In this document: positions 1-9,400 of the stretch, piece by piece
Position numbering within the stretch: the first letter of the stretch is position 1
Layout: the number at the start of each line of letters is the position of its first letter
Source: Streptomyces albipurpureus
GTDB lineage: Bacteria > Actinomycetota > Actinomycetes > Streptomycetales > Streptomycetaceae
DNA length: 46,122 nucleotides
Assembly: GCF_023701525.1 (NCBI RefSeq)
Contig: NZ_JAMQAW010000007.1
Span: 1-46,122, forward strand
Direction of reading: 5' to 3'
Made by a program: the position numbers and the translations under genes
The notes under the pieces: model-generated
What the model was told of the DNA's origin: nothing
Database searches by the model: none
What the model saw: only the letters and a program-made list of their open reading frames with translations

Positions 1-220
1 GAGCGGGTATCCATGCGCTGCGCGCATGGCAGTGATGGAATTCGCTTCGCGAATTCTTAAAGGCGCTGTCGCGCCTTCCATAAACCGCTGCACGGTTTAT
101 GGAAATTCCCGCTTTGCGGGAATTGGATTTCCGCTGCGCTCCAATCCTGTAGGGAAGTCAATTCCGCTTCGCGGAGTTGACGGGGCGTCCGCTGCGCTCC
201 CGTCCTGGCGGCTTCGCCGG
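1..220. other. Streptomyces-type telomere (terminal hairpin array)
   Basis: A run of adjacent short palindromes, most with 3-base loops. Arms I could pair are 11-18/22-29 (loop TGC), 38-45/49-56 (loop TTC), 60-66/71-77, 78-87/93-102, 104-112/116-124 (loop TTT), 125-147 (imperfect), 157-167/171-181 (loop TTC, one mismatch), 179-184/199-204 and 209-219. Streptomyces telomeres consist of such packed palindromes, which fold in the 3' single strand left by replication and are patched by the Tpg/Tap proteins. Bases 1-9 match the inner part of the archetypal first palindrome as I remember it, so the terminal half of palindrome I is probably missing from the assembly. Several stems here are AT-rich, unlike the archetypal GC-rich set. 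That this is a telomere is inference from architecture and position. Confidence 0.85.
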
Positions 221-582
221 GCTGGCTACGGGTAGAGAGTTGAGGTGCATCACTCTGCCACCGGGTGGGATCCCGAATCGGTGGGCACTGCCTCCCGGGA
301 CTGGCCCTGCTCTCCCCCTGCCTGTCTGGGCGTCGAGCCGGAGGGGTGGAGAGTCTTGTCCTGACGGAAAGTCACACCCAGGACCAGCCCGTCCCGCGAT
401 GTGATGGTGATGCGCAATGCTTCTGCACCGTAGCACACTGACCGGCCATGCTTGGGTGGGATCAGGACAACCATCAGCCGATGTGATGTATCGGACTGCA
501 TCTGCATCGAGCATCAAGTGATGCACGGGTAGCATCCCGAGTGAACTACTACCCCTCCCTCGGGATCTGGAGACCATTCGTC
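221..582. other. Subtelomeric spacer and helicase upstream region
   Basis: About 360 bases between the hairpin array and the first gene. There is no convincing gene. An 85-codon open frame on the minus strand (507 down to 250) lacks a ribosome binding site and resembles nothing I know. The last 100 bases are rich in GCATC/GATGC words, which may be regulatory sites for the downstream helicase. Confidence 0.5.
511..524. promoter_or_regulatory. Perfect 6+6 dyad upstream of telomeric helicase
   Basis: GCATCAAGTGATGC is a perfect inverted repeat (6-base arms, 2-base spacer) about 60 bases before the preferred helicase start. More GCATC half-sites occur at about 499-510 and 531-536. A repressor binding site for the helicase gene is plausible; no promoter hexamers are clear. 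Confidence 0.35.
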
Positions 583-3066
583 ATGACCGGTGAGATCACG
601 CTTTTCCCGCATCAGTCGGAAGCGGTGGACGCCATTGTCGCCGGGCTGGAAATCCAGCCTGGGCAGCAGATTCCGAGGAATGGTCTGCGCGGTCAGGTGC
701 ACGCGGCGTGCGGCACGGGAAAGACGTTCATTGCTGCTGGGGCGGCGCAGCGTATTTCTCCGCATGGGCGGGTGCTGGTTCTTCTTCCGACGCTGGAGTT
801 GCTTGCGCAGACGGTGCGGGAATGGCGGGCTTTCGGGCGTTCGGGGCCGATGGTGGCGGTGTGCTCGATGGATGACGATCCGCGTCTGTATGACCTGCGG
901 GTGCCCTCGACGACGAACGCCCCGCAGCTGGCGCTGCACTACGGCAGCGGGCCGGTGACGGTGTTCGCAACGTACGCGTCGCTGCCGGTGCTGACCGAGG
1001 CTCATGAGGGCGCGTACGGGCTTCCCATGGACGTGTGGGACCTGATCTGTGTGGACGAGGCCCACAGAACCAGTGGGTCGCTGGGGAAGGCGTGGGCGGT
1101 CGTCCACGACCAGGAGCAGCTGCCGGCGATGCGCCGGCTGTATCTGACGGCGACGCCGCGGATCTGGATGGAGCGGCCCCGGCCCCGCTGGCGGACGGAG
1201 TTCCCGAAGGGGAGCGGGGAAGCGGGTCGCCGGGCGCCGGTGGACCGGCTGCCGAAGGAGATGGCCTGCTCCATGTCGGACGAGCGGATCTACGGGCCGG
1301 TTCTGTGGGCTTTGGATCTGTCGGATGCGATCGCGCGGGGGCTGCTGGCGCGGTATCAGATCGTGGTGGTGGAGCTGCGGGACGAGCGGCTGACTCTGGA
1401 GAAGTTGTACGGCGAGGAGCGGTTCGAGGAGCAAGTGCGGGGTGAGCGGCTGGCGGTGCTTCAGGCGGCGTTGTTGGAGACGATGGCGGAGCACGGGTTG
1501 GAGCGGTGCATCACCTTCCATCACCGGACGGTCGAGGCGCAGGCGTTCTCGGTGGGGTTGGGGCGGGTGGCGGGGCGGTTGCACGCAGCTGATCCGGGGC
1601 GGTATCCGGAGGAGGTGTGGTCGGGGTGGTTGTCGGGTGAGCATGAGCCGGAGATGCGGGCGCAGGAGTTGTATCAGTTCGGGGGGCGGGCAGGGCGGGC
1701 GGTGATGTCGAATTGTCGGGTTCTCGGTGAGGGGGTCGACTGTCCGAGTGTGGATTCTGTCGCTTTGATTGATCCCAAGGGGTCGGCGGTGGATATCGTC
1801 CAGGCTATTGGACGGGCGCTGCGGCAGAAGCCTGGTCAGGATAAATTGGCGACGCTGATTGTTCCTGTTTTTCTCGGCCCGGATGAAACTCCGGAAGAAA
1901 TGCCGTATTCGGCTTCTTATCGTCCGCTTTTGAAGGTTCTTTCAGGGTTGCGGGCGCATGATGAGCGTGCGGTCGAAATGCTGGCTATTCCGTCGGAGGA
2001 CCTGCATCGGACGAAGCCGGTGTCGTCGTGGCTCGGACCGGCGCCCGAGGGTGACGACGGCGAGGAGGAGCGGCTGCTGCTCCGGTTTGGGGTCCATCGC
2101 GACCCGGTTTTGGTGGCGCGGATGGTGGAGTACAACCTGATCGAGCCGGAGCACGCGAACTGGCGTGCGGGGCACCGGGCGGCGGTCGCGTACCGGGAAC
2201 GGGAGGGTGCTCTCGCGGTGCCGTACAACTGGGTCGAGGGCGGGGACGAGCGGGGTGAGGGCGGGTTTCCGCTGGGGCGGTGGTTGTCAGATCAGCGCCG
2301 TGCGATGCGGGCCGGGACGATGCTGCCAGAGCGGGCCGAGGACCTGGAGGCGCTGGGTGTCGTGTGGGACCCGACGGACGCTGTGTGGGGGGAGAACCTC
2401 GGTGCGGCGAAGGCCTACTTCGAGGCGTACGGGACGCTCGCCGCGCCGGTCACGGCCATGATGATGGACCGGCCCATCGGGCAGTGGCTGGCCAACGCGC
2501 GGAAGAAGAACGGGCTCGGGAAGGATCAGGCGCGGGCGTCGCGTCGTGCGGCGGCGCTGGCCGCGATCGATCCGGACTGGAACCCGGACTGGCCGATCGA
2601 CTGGCAGAGGCACTACGCCACTCTGAAGGGTGTTGTGGCTCCGGGGGGTGCGCTCGGGTGCGTGGAGCCGGGGGCGATGGTGAACGGGCTCCACGTCGGC
2701 GCGTGGCTGGTCGCCCAGCAGGACGGGTGGGAGCAGCTGTCCGGGGGGCAGCGTGGGCGTCTGGTTGAGCTCGGTGTCCGACCGCCGGAGAAGGTGCCGG
2801 TCACTGTCGCGGCTAAGGCGCGACCGCGGCGGGCGGGCGGGGCGCGGGCCGGGGCATTCGAGCGGGGGATCACCGCGCTCGCCCAGCACACCGCGCGGGA
2901 GGGGACGGTAGTGGTAGCGCGGTCCTGGTCCGAGGAGTTGCCCGACGGAACGTCGGTCCGGCTCGGGGTGTGGCTGTCGAACGTGAAGAACCGACGGGCC
3001 ACGCTCACCGATGAGCAGCTGGAGCGGCTGGCCAACCTCGGACTGGAATGGGCGAAGACCGCATGA
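583..3066 (+). CDS. ttrA: Telomere-adjacent superfamily 2 helicase with HA repeats (TtrA-like)
   Basis: DEAD/DEAH-type helicase of 827 residues. Visible motifs are Walker A (ACGTGKT, K47), DEAH at 158-161, motif III LTATP, and motifs V/VI near the end of the core (GEGVDCPSVD, QAIGRALRQ). After the core come about four tryptophan-rich helicase-associated (HA) repeats ending in LGLEWAKTA. The ATG at 583 is preferred because GGAG lies 10 bases upstream; an in-frame GTG at 541 would add 14 residues but has no clear ribosome site. Helicases of this architecture sit next to telomeres of many Streptomyces chromosomes and linear plasmids; SLP2 TtrA is linked to conjugal transfer. The first-gene position here fits. 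The biochemical role at the telomere is not known from sequence. The symbol is by analogy. Confidence 0.85.
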   Translation: MTGEITLFPHQSEAVDAIVAGLEIQPGQQIPRNGLRGQVHAACGTGKTFIAAGAAQRISPHGRVLVLLPTLELLAQTVREWRAFGRSGPMVAVCSMDDDPRLYDLRVPSTTNAPQLALHYGSGPVTVFATYASLPVLTEAHEGAYGLPMDVWDLICVDEAHRTSGSLGKAWAVVHDQEQLPAMRRLYLTATPRIWMERPRPRWRTEFPKGSGEAGRRAPVDRLPKEMACSMSDERIYGPVLWALDLSDAIARGLLARYQIVVVELRDERLTLEKLYGEERFEEQVRGERLAVLQAALLETMAEHGLERCITFHHRTVEAQAFSVGLGRVAGRLHAADPGRYPEEVWSGWLSGEHEPEMRAQELYQFGGRAGRAVMSNCRVLGEGVDCPSVDSVALIDPKGSAVDIVQAIGRALRQKPGQDKLATLIVPVFLGPDETPEEMPYSASYRPLLKVLSGLRAHDERAVEMLAIPSEDLHRTKPVSSWLGPAPEGDDGEEERLLLRFGVHRDPVLVARMVEYNLIEPEHANWRAGHRAAVAYREREGALAVPYNWVEGGDERGEGGFPLGRWLSDQRRAMRAGTMLPERAEDLEALGVVWDPTDAVWGENLGAAKAYFEAYGTLAAPVTAMMMDRPIGQWLANARKKNGLGKDQARASRRAAALAAIDPDWNPDWPIDWQRHYATLKGVVAPGGALGCVEPGAMVNGLHVGAWLVAQQDGWEQLSGGQRGRLVELGVRPPEKVPVTVAAKARPRRAGGARAGAFERGITALAQHTAREGTVVVARSWSEELPDGTSVRLGVWLSNVKNRRATLTDEQLERLANLGLEWAKTA

Positions 3067-3200
3067 ACGGCGACGGCATCGAGGCGGGGCAGATCCGTAC
3101 GGCGGTCGCCGGGCATGAGCGCCGGCGGGCGTGGGCGGAGGCCGAGGCGGTACTCGGCGCCGTGCTGGGAGCCCCGGAGGTGCAGCGGATCGGGCCCTGA
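3063..3200 (+). CDS. Small hypothetical protein coupled to the helicase
   Basis: The 45-codon frame starts with an ATG overlapping the helicase stop as ATGA, which suggests translational coupling. The product is arginine- and alanine-rich and probably helical (HERRRAWAEAEAVLG), with no recognised domain. After its TGA, another frame continues with coding-like sequence (about 3198-3310, residues such as ALKEDRRAGAELEGELK). The original gene may therefore have been longer and lost its tail to a frameshift. AGGAGG at 3201-3206 directly follows the stop but leads only to a very short frame. Function unknown. Confidence 0.45.
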   Translation: MNGDGIEAGQIRTAVAGHERRRAWAEAEAVLGAVLGAPEVQRIGP

Positions 3201-3440
3201 AGGAGGACCGCCGTGCCGGGGCAGAGCTTGAGGGTGAGTTGAAGATGTTGCAGCAGCGGTGCGCGTACGCGGTTCGTACGGGCGATGTGGCTCTGCTCGC
3301 CGGGATCTGTCCGGAAGACACGGACGGTGAGGGCGGATCTGCGTGCTGGACGCGGGGCACGAGGACCGGGCTCCGCCCTGAGGCACCATGCCGGAGGTGC
3401 CTATCGCCTGGATCGGCAGCGCACCGGACGATGACTGAAC

Positions 3441-3479
3441 CGGCCTGATACCAGGGGCGGAGCCGCCAGCATCAGGCCG
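3441..3479. terminator. Probable bidirectional terminator
   Basis: Perfect 9-base outer arms (3441-3449 and 3471-3479) enclose an inner GGCGG/CCGCC hairpin. The element lies between the plus-strand helicase unit and the 3' end of the minus-strand DISARM genes, the expected place for a shared terminator. There is no U tract, as is common in high-GC actinobacteria. The rest of 3201-3558 shows nothing I recognise. Confidence 0.5.
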
Positions 3480-3558
3480 TGCGGCCCGGCCGTACTCCGG
3501 GAACCGAGCCTGCTCTCGCGCACGGGCATAGAGGGAGCGTAGGGCCTCGTGTGGCCAA

Positions 3559-4626
3559 CTACCCGGGGCCTTCCGTTTTGCCGTCGTCTGCCCGGGCACC
3601 GCATGCTGTCGGCACGTTTGCGTAGTCGACGCCGGGAAATAGCCGGATGTGGCTCTCATCGACGCGGACTCTGGCTGGTCGGGGAGCGTCGTCCGAGAGG
3701 CGGCACAGCACATCCGCTTCACGGTGGCCGTCCCTGGTGGTGTGCCAGGATCGCAACTGGCCGAAGCGACGTTTCCCGTCGACGGTCTCCACAAGGACGA
3801 GCGGGTCCGGTGCACGTCCCGGCCCCTCGGTGACCTGGGCGAAGAAGCTTTCCTGGCGCAACCGGGTGCACAAGTCCACCAGTGACGATGCCTGGGTGCT
3901 TCCCAGTTCCATGCCGATCTCGAAGTGCTCTTGAAGACCGAGGGAGGACAGGTTCGCGCTGCCGAAGTAGCCGGTGGTGCGATCGGCAACCACGAACTTG
4001 GCGTGCATCATGCCGGGGTTGGCGCCGGTCCACCAGTACAGGGACGTTCTTCCGTAGTCAGCGCAGTCTTTGACGAGATCGCTGAGAGGTTGGGCTCGGC
4101 TGCTTGGGTCGTGGGCGTAGAAGTGGACGGCGACCTGGCGCTCGGCGATGGCGGGCAGCAGAACCTCGCGCAGTAGGTCGCAGCCGTGGCGGTTCCAGAA
4201 GGGGCCGCCGATGTGGAGTTCGCTGTTGGCTCCGGCGATGACGTCCTGGACTAGCAGGTCCAGGCGTCGGACGGGGGGTGCTACCAGGTGGGCGGCGGCT
4301 CGCGGGGTGGTGAACACCAGGGGGCGCTCGGATGGTGGTGCTGCGGGCGGTGGGTCAAGGCCGTCCAATACATCCAGGAGTACTTGGAGTTGGGAGAGGC
4401 GGGCAGGGACGAGCTCTGCGTGCCGGTCTGAGCCCAGTAGGCCGCACTCGGCGGCGAGCTGGCGTACGGCGGTGGCGTGATCGTCTGCGACCCCGTGCTC
4501 GCGGAGGGCGTCGAGGGTGTCTGCTCTGGCGATCTCCCGTGTCCATCGGGCGGCTGCTGCGTAGCTGCCCGCGAGGCGCTCCAGTAGCTGGGCAAGCGGG
4601 ACCAGCGGTCTCAGTTCGTCGGTCAT
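3559..4626 (-). CDS. drmC: DISARM phospholipase D-like protein DrmC
   Basis: Predicted 355-residue protein with one phospholipase D motif: H208, K210, D215, then GSAN at 222-225 (HAKFVVAD...GYFGSANLS). One HKD motif per chain implies a dimeric active site, as in Nuc-type nucleases. The N-terminal ~130 residues are helical and unassigned. The ATG at 4626 overlaps the drmB stop as ATGA; a longer in-frame extension upstream lies inside drmB and is rejected. Family, size and position directly after a DUF1998 gene match DrmC of DISARM, where it was reported as dispensable in the Bacillus system. It is the last gene of the minus-strand operon. Confidence 0.85.
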   Translation of the reverse strand: MTDELRPLVPLAQLLERLAGSYAAAARWTREIARADTLDALREHGVADDHATAVRQLAAECGLLGSDRHAELVPARLSQLQVLLDVLDGLDPPPAAPPSERPLVFTTPRAAAHLVAPPVRRLDLLVQDVIAGANSELHIGGPFWNRHGCDLLREVLLPAIAERQVAVHFYAHDPSSRAQPLSDLVKDCADYGRTSLYWWTGANPGMMHAKFVVADRTTGYFGSANLSSLGLQEHFEIGMELGSTQASSLVDLCTRLRQESFFAQVTEGPGRAPDPLVLVETVDGKRRFGQLRSWHTTRDGHREADVLCRLSDDAPRPARVRVDESHIRLFPGVDYANVPTACGARADDGKTEGPG

Positions 4627-6437
4627 GTGTGGCTCGAGGTGGCGGTGTGGCGGAGGAACTCTGCGGCGAGGCCCCGGTCGAGGTCGTCGTTGAACAGCTG
4701 GCAGCCGAAGGTGAGGTAGACGCAGCGTTCGCAGCAGCGTGGTGAGGACTGATGGCACAGCGGGTCGTTCTCGCAGCTGAGCACCGAGTCTGCGGTACTT
4801 TCCAGCCAGCTGAGAACGCGGTTGCTGAGAAGGGTCCACAGTGATCCGAGCGTGAATTCACGTACGTTGTCGGCGTAGATGGCGACGGTGAGCGCCTTCG
4901 TGACGACCCATTCAGCGAGCGTGTTCTCGGCCAGTCCTACTTGGCCGTCGTCCAGGGATCGAAGCAGGAGGTGGCCGAGGGTGTGGATGACCGTGTGTAC
5001 GGTTGCTGCCGCACGGACGGCTTCCGGGTCGTCCTGGTCCGTGAACAGTTCCAGTAGCCGCTGGCGGGCCGCCGATTCGTCGTCGGCCGCCCCGACAGAA
5101 AGTCCTTTGGCGTTCAGGAACGACAGGACGGAACGTGCGGAGAAGGTGACCAGGAGGGCTTCGGTGTCCGATGCTGCGACGTAGACCGGGTACTTTCCGT
5201 CGTGGTGGTACTTGTTGTGGAAGCCGGTCAGGACGCCCCGCTCGGGCTCGTGATCTTCTCTGGTGTAGCCGAAGGCGACTCGAGCCACAGGGAACTCCCA
5301 GGTGACCGCGATCTCTGCGATACCTAGGGTGCGTGCCTGCTCGCGGGCGCGTTCCGTGGTCTGCTGGGCCAGCCGGTCCTGGAGCTCGGCGAAGCGTGCG
5401 CACTGGTCGTCGAGGGTGATGCGCTGGATCTGGGCGGGGTCGAAGACGGCTGCGCGTTCCACGAAAGGGCGGTCAGCGCTGAGCAGTTCCCACCGCGCGT
5501 TGTCGGCGTCCGCACTGGGCAGAGCAGCCAGGCCGCTCTCCTCTGGACCCATCAGTCTGCGGAACTGCTTAATCTCCTCCTCCCCCATGCAGATCTGGCG
5601 CAGTTGCTGTTCTCTCTGCTGCCATTCCTGCGGGGAAAGGCGCGGCACCGTGACGCTCTGGGAGGCGTCGCCGAGACCCTGGGCCATGGAGTCGATCAGG
5701 TTCAGGTAGTGGGCGGCCGCGATCCGGCCGCGCTGGGGGTGGCGCTGGTACTGCCGGAACTCGGAGTTGTCGATGTTGACGAGCTGGAGGGCGTGGACCT
5801 GGTAGGCGCGGGTGTCGTTGAACGTCCTTGCCCGCATCATGGCGCGGCCGGCTGCGTCCTTCCATTCGCAGCCGCAGGGGGACTGCGAGGTGCCCTGGAG
5901 CTTCGCGCCGCCGCAGCCTGGGCCGACGCAGCGCCAGAGGGCGGTGATGAAGCTTCCTGTGTTCTCGAACATGATGTGGTCGTAGCCGTGCGCGGGGACG
6001 CGGCACTTGGGCACGTACATGGGTCGGACACGTCCGCAGTTGTGCGCGTTGAAGTACGGAAGTTGCCGCAGCTGTGCGCCGCAGGTGCGGCACCGGGGGT
6101 CGGCCGCCAGTTGCTGGGGCTTCACGTAGGTGCGCACGCGGCGGCAGGAGCGGCGGACGCATTCGAGGACGAGGGGGAATACCTCGAAGCGAACGAGGTC
6201 GGGGCTGACCAGGACGAAGTTCTGCCGGAGTCGGCCCTGCGGTAGGGGCAGGGCGGCTCTGGCGTCTTCGCTCCAGCGCTCTAGGTAGCGGGAGATCTCG
6301 TCGTAGATGACGTCTTCGTTGAGCTTCTTGACCACGTCTCCGTCGACTGCCTGGACCCTGCCGCGTAGTCGCTGTTCGTGGCGGAAGACGGCGCCGGGCA
6401 GGAAGGCGGTCATGGCCTGGCTACGGCTGCGGTTCAT
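4623..6437 (-). CDS. drmB: DISARM DUF1998 protein DrmB
   Basis: Protein of 604 residues with cysteine clusters typical of DUF1998 proteins. A zinc-binding set (CRTCG, later CVGPGCGG and CGCEW) lies at about 125-205. The C-terminal DUF1998 part has HTVIHTLGH near 480 and a cysteine-rich end (CENDPLCHQ, CCERC). The ATG at 6437 has GGAGG 6 bases upstream and overlaps the drmA end by 17 bases; an internal ATG at 6413 is less likely. In DISARM, DrmB partners the DrmA helicase, and the complex recognises unmodified invading DNA, probably at 5' overhangs. Helicase, DUF1998 and PLD genes in this order are the core signature of DISARM. Confidence 0.88.
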   Translation of the reverse strand: MNRSRSQAMTAFLPGAVFRHEQRLRGRVQAVDGDVVKKLNEDVIYDEISRYLERWSEDARAALPLPQGRLRQNFVLVSPDLVRFEVFPLVLECVRRSCRRVRTYVKPQQLAADPRCRTCGAQLRQLPYFNAHNCGRVRPMYVPKCRVPAHGYDHIMFENTGSFITALWRCVGPGCGGAKLQGTSQSPCGCEWKDAAGRAMMRARTFNDTRAYQVHALQLVNIDNSEFRQYQRHPQRGRIAAAHYLNLIDSMAQGLGDASQSVTVPRLSPQEWQQREQQLRQICMGEEEIKQFRRLMGPEESGLAALPSADADNARWELLSADRPFVERAAVFDPAQIQRITLDDQCARFAELQDRLAQQTTERAREQARTLGIAEIAVTWEFPVARVAFGYTREDHEPERGVLTGFHNKYHHDGKYPVYVAASDTEALLVTFSARSVLSFLNAKGLSVGAADDESAARQRLLELFTDQDDPEAVRAAATVHTVIHTLGHLLLRSLDDGQVGLAENTLAEWVVTKALTVAIYADNVREFTLGSLWTLLSNRVLSWLESTADSVLSCENDPLCHQSSPRCCERCVYLTFGCQLFNDDLDRGLAAEFLRHTATSSHT

Positions 6438-9400
6438 CCTTGCCTCCCTTATTGCTGTCGGCGGTGTTGGTGGCGAGTGCTTTGAAGGCGTCCTGGCTGC
6501 TGGTCAGCGACTGGAACGATGTGCTTTTGTCGATGTCGCGGAAGCTGGTGAGCGGTTGTTGGAGGAAGAGGTATGCGGTGCGCTTTTCCTCTGCCCCCTT
6601 GTTGAGGTTGGGCCGTTCCTCCTGTCGCCAGGTTTCGATAATGCGCTCAACGAGGTCGTTCTCCAGTCCGCGCCCGTTGACGCCCGCCACGCGCTCGCGG
6701 TAACAGGCTGGGATGCGTCGTTCCAGCCAGGGGTCGAGGAGTGGTCGTTGGGCGCTCCACCAGCGCTTGAAATCTTTGGAGTAGTCGGCTCCTTCCGGTG
6801 GTGGCTTCAGCGCGGGGTCACGGGCGGCGTCGTGGAGCAGCGCCAGCACGATGCCGGGCAGGGTGCGTCGGGCTGCGAAGTAGGCGTACTTGTTGACGGG
6901 CACGGGGGTGACCATGCGGTCGAGCAGGCGGTGGTAGCTCAGGAAGTTGGAGAACATGGAACGTTCGCGGCGCGACACGGGGTCGTAGACGGTGACGACG
7001 AGGCCTGCGTGGGTTCGCCCGGCCCGGGCAGTGACCTGGATGTAGTCGGCGGCGGTCGGCGGCATGCCGGCCAGGACTAGGAGGTTGAGGCGCTCGAGGT
7101 CCACCCCGTGGCTGAGCACGCTGGTGCCGACCAAGGCGCGCAGTCGCTCTCCTCGCGGGATGTCCAGGTGCTCGCGTTGGACCCGTGCGATGGCCGCGGC
7201 GAGCTCGGGAACAGGGACTTCGCCGGTGAGCACCGCGTGCTCGACGCGGTCGAGTCCGGCGTGCTGCAGGTCGTCGGAAAGTTGGCCGAGCTCCTCGTCG
7301 AGCTGGGTGCCGTGCTGCTTGCTGTTCACATAGGCTAGGGAGACCTCGTAGGGGAAAAGAAGCCGTGGGAGGTCCGAGTCGGGCAGGCCGCGCAGGGCTA
7401 GGCGCTCGCGCAGGGCCTTGGGCTCCTCCTGGAGCCGGGCGATCTCGGTGAGGAGCTCGCCCTGCACGATCGCGGCGACGTCAGCTTTTCGGCGCTTGTG
7501 CGGAAGCACTCCGATGTGAACGCGCCGGAAGTCGGGCCGGGTCGTGGTGTAGAAGCTCTCGCCGAGTGTCCATCCCGGCGCGGGGAAGGCACGGGGACGG
7601 CGGCCGTAGAGCTGGCGGAGCTGGTCCTGATACTGCTCGATGGTGGCGGAGGCGCCCAGTACCTTGCTGGGCAGGCCGCTGCCGGCTCCTGACTGGAGTT
7701 CGGCGATCATGCCTTCGTAGTGCGCGTTGAACGCGCCGAGCTCCTCCTTGAGGAGGTGCATCTCGTCCTGCACCGTCAGTGCCGGTACCGGGTCCTTGAT
7801 CGGGCGGGCCTCCGGGTAGCCGCCTTTCGGCGCAGTGCAATGGTCCCGCCCGGCCGAGCAGACTCCGAAACGCGGGAAGGAGAAGTAGCCATGCTCGGCG
7901 CAGCGGTGCCTGGGCCCGTGTTGGAAAGCGGTGAACTCGGGGAACCAGCTGTGCCCCGTGAGCTTGTCGACGGTGGAGATGACGATCGCGGGCAGTGTGC
8001 GGTAGACCTCGACGTCGCTCACGTGCAGGGGCAGGATCCGCTGGCAGGCGGCGCACTCGTGATGCAGGCGGACCGCGCCGGTGTCCAGACGCAGCCGTAC
8101 GCTGTCGCGCTCGCAGTAGGGGCAGGTGATCACGAGCCGGTCGCGCAGATGGTCTTCGGCGAAGGTCCCCGCCCGGGTGGCCGCGGCCTCGGTCTCCCAG
8201 CCGCGCCACCAGCCCCGCTCCCAGTGGAGGTCGTTGGGGCTGCCCGTCCCGCCGGCCAAGTAGCCGAGCGCGAACGGGTCGTCGTGGGGGGATCCGATCT
8301 GGCGTTCGGCGCGGAGCGTCTCGGCCGCGATCAGCATGCGCAGGGTGCGGTCGAGTTGCTGCACGCTGAGCATGCGCAGCGGGAAGCGCAGCCAGGCGGT
8401 GACCCCTGCGTGTTTGCCTCGCAGCCGGTCGTAGAACAGGGCGGTGAGGATCAGCCCCAAGTATGCCTCGGTCTTTCCTCCGCCGGCGGGGAACCACAGC
8501 ACGTCGGTGTGGTCGAGTTCCTCGCGCAGGTCTGCCCGCTGCGGGTGCTCACGCACGGCGAGGGCCGGCAGGTGGGAGACGATGTAGACCAGCTGGAAGA
8601 GCCGCCAACTGTCGTATTTTCGGTGTTTGTTGACGCGGGCGAAGACCTCGTTGGCGAGCTGGAAGGCGAGTTTGAGGTCCGGGTCTAGGTCCAGGCACTC
8701 GCGGCCGAGGCCGAACCTCCTGGCCTCGTCGTCGAACTGGGCGCGGTCGGCTTCGATGGCCTTGTGGTGCGGCAGCTGCTGGGCGGCACGGCAGGCGGCG
8801 GCGAACTCACGGGAGTAGCGGGCCATCGCGACCTCGACGGAGTCCAGGATCGGGGCCGGCTCGTCGGCGAGCTCACTCCACCGCGGGTGCCGCACTCCGG
8901 CTTGGCGGGGCACGACGGTGCGTTGGACATGGACGGGCAGGGTCTCGGTCCGCAGACCGCTGCCGTGGGGTACTGCTGCGCAGCCGGTACCGCGACCGAT
9001 CACCTCCGCCAGCGCCTCCAGCCGGTAGTCGCGGGGGGCGAGGTGGAAGCGCTGGGGCACGATGCTGATGCCGTCTCCAGGAAGGACCGCGAAGCGGCAG
9101 TCGTACACGGAGAGGTCCTGCCAGTCGCTCTGTGCCGTGTCGCTTTCGTTGTGCAGGGACACGCGTACGAGGTGATCGCCGCCGTCCAAGGCTTGGGCGT
9201 GCGCGGACAGCACCAGCTGGGGTGCGCAAGGGGCTGCGTCGCGGTCCATCAGTGCCGCGACATGGCTGTGGAATGCCTCCTCGTCGGCCATGGCCTCCGC
9301 AGGAAGTACGTTGCGCCTGCGCCGTCCCTGGGGGCCCTGCGGACCAGCGGTGAGCGGGCGACGGGCCTCGGGGCGGGTGAAGTGCGCATCCACCGCGCGG

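Noticed and set aside
250..507. 85-codon minus-strand frame next to the telomere
   Set aside because: No ribosome site, overlaps the regulatory-looking region and has no recognisable family.
514..1644. Long minus-strand open frame opposite the telomeric helicase
   Set aside because: Arginine/proline/histidine-rich antisense shadow, common in high-GC DNA; the plus strand has clear helicase motifs.
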